A program made the translations under genes and the position numbers. This document shows positions 30,972 to 32,080 of a DNA stretch of 32,080 bases, one piece after another (the stretch's first letter is position 1; each line of letters opens with the position of its first letter). This DNA comes from Clostridium luticellarii (GTDB lineage: Bacteria; Bacillota; Clostridia; Clostridiales; Clostridiaceae), in the NCBI RefSeq assembly GCF_002995845.1, contig NZ_PVXP01000037.1:1-32080 (forward strand), in the 5' to 3' direction. The notes under the pieces are model-generated. The model had not been told where the DNA came from, did no database searches, and was given only the letters and a program-made list of their open reading frames with translations.

Positions 30972-31022
30972 CATGTTCGAATTTAAACATGCGTTGAAAA
31001 TTAACTATACCTGTATTATAAT
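30972..31022 (+). promoter_or_regulatory. tetR promoter with adjacent dyad operator
   Basis: TTGAAA at 30994-30999 and TATAAT at 31017-31022 have a 17-nt spacer. Just upstream, CATGTT (30972-30977) and AACATG (30986-30991) form a dyad with 8 nt between arms. It lies between the TetR gene and the oleate hydratase remnant, the expected site for a shared TetR operator. Confidence 0.5.
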
Positions 31023-31130
31023 TAACTTTAGTGTTTATCACAATAATCAGTTTTATTCTGAATATACAAAATGAAACAAATAGTATTGATCTATTGGATT
31101 TTTAAAAAATTTTTCAGGAGGAATAAATTC

Positions 31131-31727
31131 ATGAAGAAAAAAGCGGAATATAAGAGTGCCATTCGTTCTCGGAAATTAATACGTCAAGCTTTTGTTGAAT
31201 TGATGCAGGAAAAGGATCTGGAGAAAATTACAGTTACGGATATCGTTACCCGCGCAGACATAAACAGAGGAACTTTTTATGCCCACTACCAGGATAAGAG
31301 GGCAGTTATTGAGCAGATAGAAAATGAAATTATTGGGAAGATGATGGAATTCTTAGGTGAATTTCAATATAAAAAATTCTTTCAGAATCCACTTCCGCTT
31401 CTCTTAAAAATCTCAAGATATTTGGAAAAAGATCTAGAATTTTATCGAATTCTCATTAATGCAAGAGGTTCAGAACAATTTCTTGAAAAGCTCAAGAGTA
31501 TCTTTACTAAATATTTAAAGAATGATAGTGATATACCGGAAAAGATAAAAAAATCATCTGATTTTATCATTCGAATTAATTTTTTTGCAGGGGGGATAAT
31601 TAATCTTTATCAAGTATGGTTCAGAAATGAGTTGAATTGTTCACTTAATGAAATTTCTCTAGAAATAAGTAAGCTTGTAATTAGCAATTCAACTTTATTT
31701 TTTAAAGAAAAGATTGGAGAAGTGTGA
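31131..31727 (+). CDS. TetR/AcrR-family transcriptional regulator
   Basis: A 198-residue repressor. The N-terminal helix-turn-helix spans about 10-57: SRKLIRQAFVELMQEKDLEK, then ITVTDIVTRADINRGTFYAHY with the family's typical T-F-Y-x-H-Y end. The C-terminal half is a helical ligand pocket of the TetR_C type without obvious specificity. I start it at ATG 31131, nine bases after AGGAGG; an in-frame ATG at 31071 has no such site. It is divergent from the decayed oleate hydratase gene, so it may have answered to long-chain fatty acids. With that target broken, any remaining regulon is elsewhere. Confidence 0.87.
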   Translation: MKKKAEYKSAIRSRKLIRQAFVELMQEKDLEKITVTDIVTRADINRGTFYAHYQDKRAVIEQIENEIIGKMMEFLGEFQYKKFFQNPLPLLLKISRYLEKDLEFYRILINARGSEQFLEKLKSIFTKYLKNDSDIPEKIKKSSDFIIRINFFAGGIINLYQVWFRNELNCSLNEISLEISKLVISNSTLFFKEKIGEV

Positions 31728-32080
31728 AATTCATAAAGTTAAGTTGTATCGAAAAAGAATTCTATTAAAAGAATTTGTAACAATTTATTTGCATATCTAT
31801 TTTTTGCTTTTTTTTAATTAAGGTCATATTATATAATCTTATTCGATGTTATCTCGCTTGACAGAAGCTTGTAATTTAGAAATATCACAACATAGAGATT
31901 TGGAAAGCATTTTATTTTGGATGATCTCCGATTTATAAAACTTAAAAAATTTATGATAAATAACAGCTTTTTATTCATTAATCAAGTTATGCTTTAATAA
32001 GTCTAAAATTGCTTAAACTTATACATATCAATAACTTTTATTCGATTTTATACAGTTACTTTAATATTAATGATTGAAAT
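31728..32080. other. AT-rich region without a visible gene
   Basis: About 350 bp after the TetR stop. No coding frame with a ribosome binding site, no convincing terminator hairpin and no RNA gene was seen on either strand. T-rich tracts near 31798-31820 are not preceded by a stable stem. Confidence 0.5.

Noticed and set aside
1-32080. CRISPR arrays, tRNA or rRNA genes, phage or insertion sequences
   Set aside because: No regularly spaced repeats, cloverleaf-like segments, transposase or integrase frames were seen.

Overview
This is a low-GC Firmicutes window, most likely from a Clostridium of the Stickland-fermenting or acetogenic kind (C. ljungdahlii, C. kluyveri or C. carboxidivorans type). 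The evidence is AT-rich spacers, strong AGGAGG ribosome binding sites, frequent TTG and GTG starts, a glycyl-radical enzyme locus, a clostridial-style chemoreceptor and several oxygen-sensitive Fe-S and molybdenum enzymes. No rRNA, tRNA, CRISPR array, integrase or insertion sequence was seen. The species is inferred, not proven.

Layout. 1-513: a perfect 36-bp palindrome, then a consensus promoter that reaches a 21-bp-stem terminator after about 185 nt (an orphan leader or small RNA). 514-3388: a NitT/TauT (SsuABC-like) ABC importer. 3628-5621: a chemoreceptor gene broken by a one-base slip in an A7 tract. 5636-6254: the degraded tail of a copper P-type ATPase beside an intact CsoR-type copper sensor. 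6503-12873: a trans-4-hydroxy-L-proline utilisation locus, with an XRE-cupin regulator divergent from an activating enzyme (hypE), a glycyl-radical hydroxyproline dehydratase (hypD), a Gate-domain membrane protein (candidate transporter) and pyrroline-5-carboxylate reductase (proC). HypD would make pyrroline-5-carboxylate and ProC would reduce it to proline. 13032-17895: small enzymes and regulators, including a PhzF protein, an HxlR repressor divergent from a flavin reductase, an internally deleted methyltransferase, a nitroreductase, a membrane protein with an XRE repressor, a YbaK-like deacylase and a GNAT acetyltransferase.

17979-28047 is the most interesting block. A minus-strand operon encodes a cytoplasmic DMSO-reductase-superfamily molybdoenzyme, a four-cluster ferredoxin subunit, a TorD-like chaperone, AsrA-like and AsrB-like electron-input subunits, and MoeA. 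Divergent from it are MoaA and a MobB-like P-loop protein, then a LysR regulator. No siroheme sulfite reductase (AsrC) and no membrane anchor are present. The predicted machine is therefore a soluble NAD(P)H-linked molybdoenzyme with its own cofactor and chaperone genes. A 41-bp element (37/41 identical) occurs both in the moaA/molybdoenzyme intergenic region and upstream of the lysR gene, suggesting one regulator links them.

28220-32080: a second LysR gene, a fluoride riboswitch with its terminator in front of tandem crcB fluoride-channel genes, a decayed oleate hydratase gene and a divergent TetR regulator. Four genes in 32 kb are broken (chemoreceptor, copper ATPase, methyltransferase, oleate hydratase), three of them beside an intact or likely cognate partner.
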